From positions 3,534-54,780 of the forward strand of contig NZ_JABBAM010000040.1 of the NCBI RefSeq assembly GCF_018607965.1: DNA of 51,247 nt, in the 5' to 3' direction. The DNA comes from Planktotalea sp. (GTDB lineage: Bacteria > Pseudomonadota > Alphaproteobacteria > Rhodobacterales > Rhodobacteraceae). Below, one piece after another: positions 8,332 through 16,467 of this stretch. Below the pieces are notes generated by a model, which saw nothing but the letters and a program-made list of their open reading frames with translations, was not told the origin of the DNA and did no database searches. Both the position numbers and the translations under genes were made by a program. Numbering within the stretch: the stretch's first letter is position 1; each line of letters begins with the position of its first letter.

Positions 8332-10539
8332 ATGACAGATTTTGAAAATATGATTCCAACTTTGGCGACAGCTTTGGCGGCTAAGGGGTACGAGACACTG
8401 ACACCAGTTCAGATTGACGTGTCCAAGCCTGAATATTTGGATCAGGATTTGCTCGTTTCTGCACAAACCGGTTCTGGTAAAACGGTTGCGTTTGGCTTGG
8501 CGATTGCGCCGACAATTTTGGAAGAGACTGGTCGTTTTGAACGTGCTGCGACGCCGCTTGCTTTGGTGATTGCACCGACGCGTGAATTGGCGCTGCAAGT
8601 GAAGCGTGAGTTTGATTGGTTGTTTGCACCTGCGGGCGTTGTTTGCGCCTCTACAGTTGGTGGTATGGATTCGCGCACAGAACGTCGCGGGTTAGAGCGC
8701 GGCGCGCATATTGTTGTCGCCACTCCTGGTCGTTTGCGCGATCACATTATGCGCGGCGCGATTGATCTGTCTGCTTTGCGCGCAGTTGTTTTGGACGAAG
8801 CTGACGAGATGCTCGATATGGGTTTCTCTGAGGATCTGGAGTTTATTCTGGATCACACGCCTGCTGAACGCCGCACGTTGATGTTTTCTGCCACAGTACC
8901 ACGCGGCATTGCTAAACTTGCGCAGAAATATCAGCGCAGTGATACCAAGCGTATCGAAACAGGCGGTGGTGGCCCACAGCATGCGGACATCACGTATCGC
9001 GCTTTGACAGTGGCACCCTCTGATACGGAAAACGCGATCATCAACACATTGCGCTATTATGAAGCGCAGAACGCGATTGTATTTGCTAACACGCGCGCGA
9101 TGGTTGCGCGTTTGACAGCGCGTTTCTCGAACCGTGGTTTTTCTGTTGTATCGCTGTCTGGTGAGTTGTCCCAGAACGAGCGGACACATGCGTTGCAAGC
9201 GATGCGCGATGGGCGCGCACGGGTTTGCGTTGCGACGGATGTTGCGGCGCGTGGGATCGACTTGCCCAACCTTGAATTGGTGATCCACGCGGATCTGCCG
9301 TCTAACGGGGAAACATTGTTGCACCGGTCTGGCCGTACAGGTCGTGCAGGTCGCAAGGGTATTTCTGCTTTAATCGTACCAGGGCGCCAGAAATCCAAAG
9401 CCGAACGTTTGTTGAAATTTGCCAAACTTACAGTGGAGTGGGCAAATGCGCCTTCTGCTGAGGATGTTCATGCGCGCGACGAAGATCGTATGTTGAACAA
9501 TGATAGCTGGACAGAAGCAATGACCGAGAGCGAATCTGCGTTCGCGGCGAAACTTCTTGAGAAGTACCAGCCAGAGCAGATTGCAGCTGCGTTCCTACGT
9601 ATGCACCGCTCGCAGCATTCTGCACCCGAGCAATTGGGTGAAGTGGTTGAGTCTGGTCCGCGCGATAAGCGCGCGCCCCGTGAGCCACGCGCACCCCGTG
9701 ATTTTGGCCCAAGCTCTTGGTTCTCTTTGTCGCTTGGTCGAAAGCATAAGGCCGAGCCGCGTTGGTTGCTGCCGATGCTGTGCCGCAATGGCAACATCTC
9801 TAAGGACGATATCGGTGCAATCCGTGTTCAGTACCAAGAGACGTTTGTAGAGGTTCAAACCTCTGCCGTTGAGCGCATGAAGAAAGAATTGGGTGAAGGC
9901 ATGAACCTTGAGCAAGGTGCAAGCCTGACCGAATTACCGGGCAAGCCTGACTTTGATTCTTCACCAAATGGTCCGCCCGCTGATGGCGCTTCAAAGCCAT
10001 ATGACAAAGGTCCACGCAAAGATCGTCTTCGTGGGGATAAGCCGCGCTACGATAAGCCACGCGGTGATAAGCCAAGCTACGGCGACAAGCCACGCGGCGA
10101 CAAGCCGAAGTATGACAAGCCTCGTGGAGACAAGCCGTCCTACGCTGACAAACCACGCGGTGATAAGCCTGCTTATGGTGACAAGCCGAAATTCGACAAG
10201 CCTAAGGGCAAGCCAGCATATAAAGCGGACAAGCCGGGTAAGAACGATCCGCGCCCACCTAAGCATGCTGCTAAGTCTGGCGTACCCAAATCAAAATCAC
10301 CACGCGCACCCAGCGCTGTTGATACGGGCGCCGTTGCGCACAAGTCTGCTGGCAGTGCAAAGCCTGCGTCACGCAAAGGTGCGATGGATCCGTCCAAGCC
10401 CATGGGTGATCGCAAAGCGCGCGCTAAATCGGCTGCGGGAAAGCCAAAGGGTGGCGACAGCAAGCCCTACAACGTGAAAACACGCGCGGGCAAAGGTCCT
10501 GACGCCAAACCAATGCGCAAAGCGCCGCGTAAACCATAA
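8332..10539 (+). CDS. DEAD-box RNA helicase with GDKP-repeat tail
   Basis: 735 residues from ATG 8332, chosen because the Q motif (GYETLTPVQ, residues 19-27) begins near the N-terminus as usual. RecA-like core: Walker A AQTGSGKT 44-51, PTREL about 82-86, TPGR 131-134, DEAD 155-158, SAT 186-188, and HRSGRTGRAGRKG near residues 335-347. After the core comes a DbpA/CsdA-type RNA-binding domain (RWLLPMLCRNGNISKDDIG region), then a tail of about 190 residues very rich in Lys, Pro, Gly and Asp. The family (DeaD/CsdA) unwinds structured RNA in ribosome assembly, mRNA decay and cold adaptation. The low-complexity basic tail is longer and more regular than in E. coli DeaD. It stands alone between a terminator and pgsA. 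Confidence 0.93.
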   Translation: MTDFENMIPTLATALAAKGYETLTPVQIDVSKPEYLDQDLLVSAQTGSGKTVAFGLAIAPTILEETGRFERAATPLALVIAPTRELALQVKREFDWLFAPAGVVCASTVGGMDSRTERRGLERGAHIVVATPGRLRDHIMRGAIDLSALRAVVLDEADEMLDMGFSEDLEFILDHTPAERRTLMFSATVPRGIAKLAQKYQRSDTKRIETGGGGPQHADITYRALTVAPSDTENAIINTLRYYEAQNAIVFANTRAMVARLTARFSNRGFSVVSLSGELSQNERTHALQAMRDGRARVCVATDVAARGIDLPNLELVIHADLPSNGETLLHRSGRTGRAGRKGISALIVPGRQKSKAERLLKFAKLTVEWANAPSAEDVHARDEDRMLNNDSWTEAMTESESAFAAKLLEKYQPEQIAAAFLRMHRSQHSAPEQLGEVVESGPRDKRAPREPRAPRDFGPSSWFSLSLGRKHKAEPRWLLPMLCRNGNISKDDIGAIRVQYQETFVEVQTSAVERMKKELGEGMNLEQGASLTELPGKPDFDSSPNGPPADGASKPYDKGPRKDRLRGDKPRYDKPRGDKPSYGDKPRGDKPKYDKPRGDKPSYADKPRGDKPAYGDKPKFDKPKGKPAYKADKPGKNDPRPPKHAAKSGVPKSKSPRAPSAVDTGAVAHKSAGSAKPASRKGAMDPSKPMGDRKARAKSAAGKPKGGDSKPYNVKTRAGKGPDAKPMRKAPRKP
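10030..10245 (+). repeat. In-frame GDKP/DKP coding repeats
   Basis: Inside the helicase tail the coding sequence repeats units of the type RGDKPxYxDKP about ten times, in 12-21-nt steps. Unit spellings are RGDKPRYDKP, RGDKPSYGDKP, RGDKPKYDKP and RGDKPAYGDKP. The tract is likely disordered, positively charged and prone to length change by slippage or recombination. Confidence 0.85.
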
Positions 10540-10592
10540 AGCAAGTGGTAAGCAGACTTGCGGGTGCCAAGGCGACAGCCTAGGTATTGGTC

Positions 10593-11258
10593 ATGAATAT
10601 GACGATCCCAAATGTTCTTACCGTGCTTCGGCTGCTTGCAGCGCCGGGGCTTGCGGTGATGTTTCTCTATTTCACGCGACCTTATGCGGATTGGTTCGCG
10701 CTTTGCCTGTTCGTACTGGCAGCGTTTACCGATTGGCTAGATGGCTATCTGGCCCGTACTTGGAAACAAGAAACCAAACTTGGTGCGATGTTAGATCCGA
10801 TTGCTGACAAGGCGATGGTCGTGATCGCATTGATGGTGATAATCGGATTTTCTTCGTGGTCTGCTTGGCTTGTTTTACCTGCGACTATGATCCTCTTTCG
10901 CGAGGTGTTCGTTTCAGGTCTACGTGAATTCCTTGGTGACACCGCGGGTACTTTGAAAGTGACCCAGCTGGCCAAGTGGAAAACGACCGCACAGATGGTC
11001 GCGATTGCTGTCCTCTTTAGTCAGGGCGTTTTCGAACACTACCTCGGTATGTCCGCGTGGGGCATGGACCAAGCTATGTTTGAAGCCATTCTAAGTGGTG
11101 CTGAAGACGACGTTTTGGGTCTGGGCTGGAAGTATCAAGGCATGGTTTGGTCTGGCCGCATTGGGCTTTGGTTGCTTTGGCTTGCAGCGTTCCTGACGCT
11201 GATCACGGGCTGGGATTATTTCCGCAAAGCGCTGCCGTATCTGAAAGATGGTGCGTGA
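10593..11258 (+). CDS. pgsA: CDP-diacylglycerol--glycerol-3-phosphate phosphatidyltransferase (PgsA)
   Basis: 221 residues from ATG 10593 (an ATG two codons later is also possible). It makes phosphatidylglycerophosphate from CDP-diacylglycerol and glycerol 3-phosphate at the inner membrane, the committed step to phosphatidylglycerol and cardiolipin. The CDP-alcohol phosphotransferase motif is complete: D50-G-x2-A-R55-x8-G64-x3-D68-x3-D72. About five to six hydrophobic segments surround it. The N-terminus TIPNVLTVLRLLAAP is characteristic. The stop overlaps the moaD start (TGATG, one base shared at 11258), so the gene heads a pgsA-moaD-moaE unit. The coupling to molybdenum cofactor genes is positional and need not be functional. 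Confidence 0.95.
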   Translation: MNMTIPNVLTVLRLLAAPGLAVMFLYFTRPYADWFALCLFVLAAFTDWLDGYLARTWKQETKLGAMLDPIADKAMVVIALMVIIGFSSWSAWLVLPATMILFREVFVSGLREFLGDTAGTLKVTQLAKWKTTAQMVAIAVLFSQGVFEHYLGMSAWGMDQAMFEAILSGAEDDVLGLGWKYQGMVWSGRIGLWLLWLAAFLTLITGWDYFRKALPYLKDGA

Positions 11259-11503
11259 TGGAAGTGCTTTACTTTGCATGGGTGCGTGAACGCATTGGCC
11301 TACCAAAAGAGACGGTAGACACACAAGCGCTGACAGTCATGGAGTTGGTTGATGAGTTGCGCGCGCGCGAAGAACGTTATGCGTTGGCTTTCTCTGATCT
11401 AAGCGCGTTGCGTGTGGCGGTTGACCAAGACCTCGCAGATTTTGACGCCCCTCTTAAGGGTGCACGCGAAGTTGCCTTCTTTCCTCCGATGACCGGCGGC
11501 TGA
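11258..11503 (+). CDS. moaD: Molybdopterin synthase small subunit (MoaD)
   Basis: 81 residues, ubiquitin-like fold, ending in the Gly-Gly (PPMTGG) that is adenylated by MoeB and converted to the thiocarboxylate used as sulfur donor. Start ATG 11258 overlaps the pgsA stop. The N-terminus MEVLYFAWVRERIG and the FFPPMTGG C-terminus are typical. It is followed after 3 nt by moaE, the large subunit. The molybdopterin made here would serve the Mo hydroxylase (22-26 kb) and formate dehydrogenase (39-44 kb) of this window. Those enzymes use differently finished cofactors, and the finishing genes are not in the window. Confidence 0.95.
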   Translation: MEVLYFAWVRERIGLPKETVDTQALTVMELVDELRAREERYALAFSDLSALRVAVDQDLADFDAPLKGAREVAFFPPMTGG

Positions 11504-11506
11504 ACG

Positions 11507-11950
11507 ATGCGCATCGTTGTGCAAAAACTGCCCTTTGATAGCGGCGTAGAGCTGAATGCGTTTACAGCCAAGCAATCCAATATGGGTGCTATCGTGAGCT
11601 TTACAGGGGTCGTGCGTGATTTTCCCAATGGCGGTTTGCAGTACATGGATATTGAACACTACGCGGGCATGACTGAAAAAGCGCTGGAGGCCATTGCAAC
11701 AGATGCGATGTCGCGCTGGGATTTAGGCGATGTTTTGGTGATCCATCGTTACGGTATGTTGACGCCGCAAGAACCGATTATGATGGTCGCGACTGCCTCA
11801 AAACATCGCAAAGATGCGTTTGAGGCCGCTGATTTTTTGATGGATTTCTTAAAGTCTCGCGCGCCCTTCTGGAAGAAAGAACAAACATCTGCATCTCACG
11901 AATGGGTCGCATCCAAGCAAGATGATGAAGACGCATTAAAGCGTTGGTAG
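11507..11950 (+). CDS. moaE: Molybdopterin synthase large subunit (MoaE)
   Basis: 147 residues, normal MoaE length. It converts cyclic pyranopterin monophosphate to molybdopterin using two MoaD thiocarboxylates. Diagnostic segments are GAIVSFTGVVRD, the EHYAGMTEKAL helix, the VIHRYGML strand and FLKSRAPFWKKE with the catalytic lysines; the HRKDAFEAADF stretch is also conserved. It lies 3 nt downstream of moaD and ends 4 nt from the stop of the convergent coiled-coil gene, leaving no room for a conventional terminator. Confidence 0.96.
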   Translation: MRIVVQKLPFDSGVELNAFTAKQSNMGAIVSFTGVVRDFPNGGLQYMDIEHYAGMTEKALEAIATDAMSRWDLGDVLVIHRYGMLTPQEPIMMVATASKHRKDAFEAADFLMDFLKSRAPFWKKEQTSASHEWVASKQDDEDALKRW

Positions 11951-11954
11951 GCCG

Positions 11955-12281
11955 TTAAGCCTGCTGTGCGCGCTCAATGTAGGCGCGAAGCTCTTCGGCT
12001 TCATAGCGTGCATCACGTAGACCCTCCATCGCCGCGTTCAATTCGGCTTCTGTCTGGGACAGTTGATTGGTCAATTCAGCTTCGCGTTGCTGCAAATAGG
12101 TGATTGACTGATCGCGGGTTTCTTCGGCTTCATGCAGCTCTTGCGCCATACGCTCTAGCTCACCCACATCAGAGCGGGACACGTGCGTGAAGCGGTGGAT
12201 CAGCCAGTTGGCAAACCAGCCCATGCAAAAGGCGACAAATAGAATAATCGCTGTTGCGATGACGAACTCAGTTCTGTTCAT
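11955..12281 (-). CDS. Small membrane-anchored coiled-coil protein
   Basis: 108 residues from ATG 12281. A single membrane segment (about residues 7-30, ATAIILFVAFCMGWFANWL) is followed by a long heptad-like coiled coil rich in Glu, Ala, Leu and Arg up to the end. I recall similar small proteins beside OmpA-family genes in Rhodobacteraceae but know no function. The start lies inside the 3' end of the upstream OmpA-family gene (14-nt overlap, 12268-12281), so translation is probably coupled and the two proteins may act together in the envelope. The longer upstream frame (to 12344) is a shadow within the OmpA gene. Confidence 0.75.
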   Translation of the reverse strand: MNRTEFVIATAIILFVAFCMGWFANWLIHRFTHVSRSDVGELERMAQELHEAEETRDQSITYLQQREAELTNQLSQTEAELNAAMEGLRDARYEAEELRAYIERAQQA

Positions 12282-14184
12282 CGGTTGTCCCTTCTTGGCC
12301 GCTCTCTTGCGTACCGTCTTGCGCGGTTTCAGCCGTCTCTTCAAGGGTTGTTGTGACGTCTTCGGTGGACTTTGGCAAAATCAATTTAAACTCGATCCGT
12401 CTGTTGGCTTCACGACCTGCTGCAGTCGCGTTGTCCCCAATCGGGTCTGCTTCGCCGTATCCCTTTGCAACGAACCGTGATGTCAGAATGCGACGGTCCC
12501 GAAGTGCCGCTAAAACCGCCTGCGCGCGTGCTTGGCTTAGCTCTTGGTTCATACTTTCGCGACCTTGGCTGTCTGTATAGCCGCTGATTTCCATTCGCAT
12601 ATCTTCAGGGCATTTGACAAGGATCTCGGCAATATCATCGATAATGCTTGCGTTAGATCCATCTAGATTTCCCGAACCTGGTTCGAACGCAATCTTGCGA
12701 CCCGTTTGAATTTCAGAGACTTGCAGTTGGCATTCCTCAGGCGTTGGCAATCCCAACACTGGATCAAGTTTTTTTTTGTAGGTAACATCGATTGCAAACT
12801 CTTCGGTTTCACCCAATTTAGACAAGAGCATTTGCGCAATATCAGATTTTGCACTGGGAACCCCTGTGTTACCAAACACGCGAACGTTCTCGGGTGTGAC
12901 CGTGACAGAGCCATTCTTTAGCATTGAAAGGGTTTCGATTGCTGCCAACATCCGCACGGACCAATCTCGAGGAAGCGTATCATCGATGCGCGCAGCAGAA
13001 TAAACCGCATCAGATCCAAAATGCGCTTTTGCGTAACTATCAGCGGTACTGCGCGAAAGTTCGGAATTCACACGACCACGGATCTGAACCTGACCTTCGG
13101 GGCTAAGCGTTACGACAAATTCCGGAGGGCCTTGGCTTGTGTCTTGTGCAATTGGTAAAACTGCATTCAGTGCGAAGACCTCCGGCAATTGCGTTTCCAA
13201 CTCGCCAACAACGCGATCAAAGAGGGATTGATCCGTTCCCTCATTCGCAGTTAGCGTTATGTCGGCATCAGCAAATGTCACAGATCCGCCGCCCAATTCA
13301 TCCAATTTGTCGATTGTGAGCGCGGTTGCGTTAGCCCATTGGCGAGATGGAACGCCTAGGCCAATTCGGCAATCTCTTTCGCCCGCCACACCCACTCGTT
13401 CGGCTGCAGCAAGGATAATGTCGCGCGCCTCTTCTGTATCAGCACTACACGCATCAAAGCGTGCGCCGTCTGGCAAAATGGAAAAGCGCAGCGTGAAGGG
13501 GCTGATGACCGGCCTTGGCGCAGAAATATTCAACGACAGATTTACACGTGTCGTGCGCCGCGCGCGCAATGTTTTCTCAAATTGGCTTTTCTCTGCGGGG
13601 CTATCGGCCATCGCTGTGATTGTAACATTGCCAGCATCAATAGAAATTTTAGAGCGTGGCAAAAGTTCAAGTGCTTCGAGGCCAAGTTCCATTGCTGCCG
13701 CCCAACCTTCGGGTGCTGGATACTGTGCGCCCTCCAGAAGGTCGCTTATCTTACCATCACCTGCCAATTTTGCGACGTCTTGGCGCATGTCTTCGGTTGA
13801 GTTGGTTTCCGGGATCAAACCGATCAAAGAAATACCACTGTCGTTGCGTAGAATCTCAATGGAAAAACGCGGTGGCGCATAGGCTTCGCGGTCTGCAACT
13901 TCGGTTTGATCGATCACGCGTGCTGCATCAACGATGCTACCCGCGGTGCTAACAGCTTTGAAACGTTCCGCTTCTGACGGAGCGGTTCCGATCAGGAAAA
14001 CTTGCAGGCCGTTTGAATCTGCATCGGCCCATGTGAGGCTTTGTTTGTCCAAAGCACGGCGCACAGCGGTCTTGGAATTGTCCTCGATCAGGGTGACCGC
14101 AAAGCCAGCGGCGACTGTGCACAAGCTTGCTGCGCATATAAATGTTGCAGCAACAGTAACGTATGAAGACAAGCGCATTGGCAT
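12268..14184 (-). CDS. Large OmpA-family envelope protein
   Basis: 638 residues. An N-terminal hydrophobic segment (about residues 6-30) serves as signal peptide or anchor. The central 450 residues contain repeated alpha/beta modules resembling BON-type domains. The C-terminal OmpA-like peptidoglycan-binding domain (about 500-610) is clear: ISGYTDSQGRESMNQELSQ, RAQAVLAAL, FVAKGYGEADPIGDN and the ANRRIEFKL end. The protein should span periplasm and bind peptidoglycan. Start ATG 14184; an ATG two codons later is an alternative. It overlaps the coiled-coil gene by 14 nt and lies 52 bp after ubiA on the same strand. The exact role is unknown. Confidence 0.85.
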   Translation of the reverse strand: MPMRLSSYVTVAATFICAASLCTVAAGFAVTLIEDNSKTAVRRALDKQSLTWADADSNGLQVFLIGTAPSEAERFKAVSTAGSIVDAARVIDQTEVADREAYAPPRFSIEILRNDSGISLIGLIPETNSTEDMRQDVAKLAGDGKISDLLEGAQYPAPEGWAAAMELGLEALELLPRSKISIDAGNVTITAMADSPAEKSQFEKTLRARRTTRVNLSLNISAPRPVISPFTLRFSILPDGARFDACSADTEEARDIILAAAERVGVAGERDCRIGLGVPSRQWANATALTIDKLDELGGGSVTFADADITLTANEGTDQSLFDRVVGELETQLPEVFALNAVLPIAQDTSQGPPEFVVTLSPEGQVQIRGRVNSELSRSTADSYAKAHFGSDAVYSAARIDDTLPRDWSVRMLAAIETLSMLKNGSVTVTPENVRVFGNTGVPSAKSDIAQMLLSKLGETEEFAIDVTYKKKLDPVLGLPTPEECQLQVSEIQTGRKIAFEPGSGNLDGSNASIIDDIAEILVKCPEDMRMEISGYTDSQGRESMNQELSQARAQAVLAALRDRRILTSRFVAKGYGEADPIGDNATAAGREANRRIEFKLILPKSTEDVTTTLEETAETAQDGTQESGQEGTTDEQN

Positions 14185-14236
14185 CCAGACTATTCAACTC
14201 TGTCAAGGTGATACGCCGTGATGCGATGGGTTTCAA

Positions 14237-15202
14237 TCACAGCAATAGGGCGATGGCGAAAAACAGCACAGGCAGCAGTCCAGCGTCACGATTTGATCGA
14301 AAGAGCATTATCAAATTGCTTTGATCGTGGGGGCTAAATTGACGCAATTGCCAGTTCAAGTGCCAACCGTAAGCCCAAACGCCTGCGACTGTGCATAATA
14401 GGGATAGAACAGAACGATCAACAGCAGCTTGAACAACTGCAAATGTGAAAAGCGTTACAGAACCGATCAGGAAGTACATCAACCACTGGGGTGACGCATC
14501 GCCAAACAAACGCGCCGTACTTTTGATGCCAATCAGCGCGTCATCTTCAGTATCTTGATAGGCATAGATTGTATCGTAAAAGAGGGTCCAAAGGATGCCG
14601 GTCACATACAGCGTTATCGCAGGCCAACCGAGTGATCCGCTATGTGCAGTCCATGCCAGTAAAGCCCCCCAGTTGAACGCCAGACCAAGGAACACTTGGG
14701 GCCACCACGTAAAACGTTTTGCAAATGGATAGACCAGAACAGGGACGATCGACAAAAATCCCAGTGGTATCGCGGCCCAGTTGAACGTTAGTAAAACACC
14801 CAGCGAAACAAGGGCTTGCAGGCCCATCCATATCACGGCTTGGCGAACGGTGACTTGACCAGACGGGATTGGGCGATTGCGTGTGCGCGCAACTGCGCCG
14901 TCATAATCGCGGTCTGTTATGTCATTCCACGTGCAGCCTGCACCGCGCATTAACGTCGCGCCAATCGCGCAGCCCACAAAAATCCACAGATCAAACCAAC
15001 TGGCACTGCGTGACGCCATCATGGCCAGCAAAAGCGCCCACCAACAAGGCAAAAGCAGCAACCATGTGCCAATGGGTCGATCAAACCGGCTAAGACGAAA
15101 ATAGGGCTGGGACCATGCGGGCGCATGTGTGTCGACCCAATTTCCTTTGACCGCATCAGCAATCAACGGGGTGCCCTCTGGTTCTTGCGAGTGACCTTGC
15201 AT
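14237..15202 (-). CDS. ubiA: 4-hydroxybenzoate polyprenyltransferase (UbiA)
   Basis: 321 residues, about nine membrane helices. UbiA attaches the polyprenyl tail to 4-hydroxybenzoate in ubiquinone synthesis. Both Asp-rich Mg/diphosphate motifs are intact: NDITDRDYD in the first half, and YAYQDTEDD in the second followed by LIGIKSTA. RTRNRPIPSG is the conserved basic loop. Thirty extra N-terminal residues before RPIGTWLLLLPC are hydrophilic. The gene is divergent from rsmE, with start codons only 11 bp apart (15203-15213), so promoters must overlap the coding ends. Menaquinone-type MenA is less likely given the 4-HB-type motif spelling. Confidence 0.95.
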   Translation of the reverse strand: MQGHSQEPEGTPLIADAVKGNWVDTHAPAWSQPYFRLSRFDRPIGTWLLLLPCWWALLLAMMASRSASWFDLWIFVGCAIGATLMRGAGCTWNDITDRDYDGAVARTRNRPIPSGQVTVRQAVIWMGLQALVSLGVLLTFNWAAIPLGFLSIVPVLVYPFAKRFTWWPQVFLGLAFNWGALLAWTAHSGSLGWPAITLYVTGILWTLFYDTIYAYQDTEDDALIGIKSTARLFGDASPQWLMYFLIGSVTLFTFAVVQAAVDRSVLSLLCTVAGVWAYGWHLNWQLRQFSPHDQSNLIMLFRSNRDAGLLPVLFFAIALLL

Positions 15203-15213
15203 ATGTAGGTTCC

Positions 15214-15939
15214 ATGAATGCTAAAATTCGCCTTTTTGTAGACCAGCCTCTTGCCAAGGGGAACCGCGTTTCACTGACGCAGCCCCAAGCCCACTATTTG
15301 TTTGGCGTGATGCGCCTTGCAGTTGGCGGTGCGGTTTCGCTGTTCAACGGTAGAGACGGCGAATGGCGCGGCGAAATTGTGGACGCGGGCAAGCGTAAAG
15401 GGACGTTGGAATGTTCTGAGCAGACCAAACCCTTGCAAGTGCCACCGGATCTATGGCTGTGCTTTGCGCCGATCAAAAAAACGCGCACAGATTTCATTGT
15501 TGAAAAAGCGGCTGAGATGGGCGCTGCAAAAATTTTCCCCATGCAGACCGAGTTCACCAATTCCGAACGGGTCAAACAGGAACGCTTGCAAGCCCACGCG
15601 ATTGAAGCCGCGGAACAATGTGGCGCGACATACGTTCCCGAAGTGACGGAACTGCGTAAATTAAGCGCTATGCTGGATCACTGGCCTAAAGAGCGCCAGA
15701 TCATGTTCTGTGATGAAGTTGAACTGGGTGTGGCGACGTCGCTTGCGACGGTTGCACGCGGACCCTGGGCAATTTTCATTGGCCCTGAGGGCGGCTTTTC
15801 ACCCGTTGAGCGCAAGCGATTGCATGCAATGCCCCAAGCACATGTGGTTAGCCTTGGCCCACGCATTTTGCGTGCTGATACGGCGGCGGTCGCAGCGCTG
15901 ACGCTTTGGCAAGCCGCTTTGGGGGATTGGTCGCAATGA
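15214..15939 (+). CDS. rsmE: 16S rRNA m3U1498 methyltransferase (RsmE)
   Basis: 241 residues, SPOUT-class methyltransferase that methylates N3 of U1498 in 16S rRNA of the 30S subunit. An N-terminal PUA-like domain (about 1-70, including QAHYLFGVMRL) precedes the knotted SAM-binding domain. Key motifs are the FAPIKKTRTDFIVEKAAEMG stretch, FIGPEGGFSP and LGPRILRADTAAVAAL, which form the trefoil knot. The stop overlaps the start of the next gene (ATGA at 15936-15939). Assignment is secure on motif and length. Confidence 0.96.
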   Translation: MNAKIRLFVDQPLAKGNRVSLTQPQAHYLFGVMRLAVGGAVSLFNGRDGEWRGEIVDAGKRKGTLECSEQTKPLQVPPDLWLCFAPIKKTRTDFIVEKAAEMGAAKIFPMQTEFTNSERVKQERLQAHAIEAAEQCGATYVPEVTELRKLSAMLDHWPKERQIMFCDEVELGVATSLATVARGPWAIFIGPEGGFSPVERKRLHAMPQAHVVSLGPRILRADTAAVAALTLWQAALGDWSQ

Positions 15940-16463
15940 GTTTCATTCGCCCAGAAGCGCGCGCCAGTCTTTGGAGGTGGCGCGAAGTTCTCTTTGGTGT
16001 CGGTCTTGCATGTTTTGCAACGGCTTGGGCGCTGGGGGCATTCGGCATCGTGCGCATGCTCGCATTGGTTCTTTTGGGGTTTGCCGTTGTGCTTATATTG
16101 GCGGGCATTCAACGCAGCCGCTTTCGTGGACGTGGCGGCGGGCAGGGCGTTGTGCAGGTTATCGAGGGACAAGTGACGTATTACGGTCCTTTGAACGGTG
16201 GCGCGGTCGCGATTTCAGAATTGGCTGCGCTTAGTTTGGATGGGCGCGATAAACCTGCACATTGGTTGTTGGTGCCAGATCAAGGCGCGACCTTGCAAAT
16301 TCCAGTCAGTGCAGAGGGGGCGGACGCTTTGTTTGATGCCTTTAACGGTCTGGCTGGATTGCGCACCGAACATTTGCTTCGCATCAAGCAAGCCGCCTTG
16401 CCGCGCCTTCAAGTGGTTTGGCGCAGGCAAGACGTTCAAGCACGGATCAATGCACTGAATTAG
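15936..16463 (+). CDS. Conserved small membrane protein downstream of rsmE
   Basis: 175 residues from ATG 15936, chosen because it overlaps the rsmE TGA by 4 nt. Two membrane helices (about residues 18-36 and 38-58) are followed by a basic R-F-R-G-R-G-G-G patch and a soluble domain of about 110 residues with mixed strand and helix character. I do not recognise a characterised family. Orientation of the loop charge suggests the large C-terminal domain is cytoplasmic. Position suggests co-transcription with rsmE. The stop is 4 nt from that of the convergent MATE gene. Confidence 0.75.
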   Translation: MSFIRPEARASLWRWREVLFGVGLACFATAWALGAFGIVRMLALVLLGFAVVLILAGIQRSRFRGRGGGQGVVQVIEGQVTYYGPLNGGAVAISELAALSLDGRDKPAHWLLVPDQGATLQIPVSAEGADALFDAFNGLAGLRTEHLLRIKQAALPRLQVVWRRQDVQARINALN

Positions 16464-16467
16464 AGGA

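Noticed and set aside
10030-10245. Regular DNA repeat that could suggest a CRISPR array
   Set aside because: The units are in frame inside a helicase tail, have no unique spacers and vary in length.
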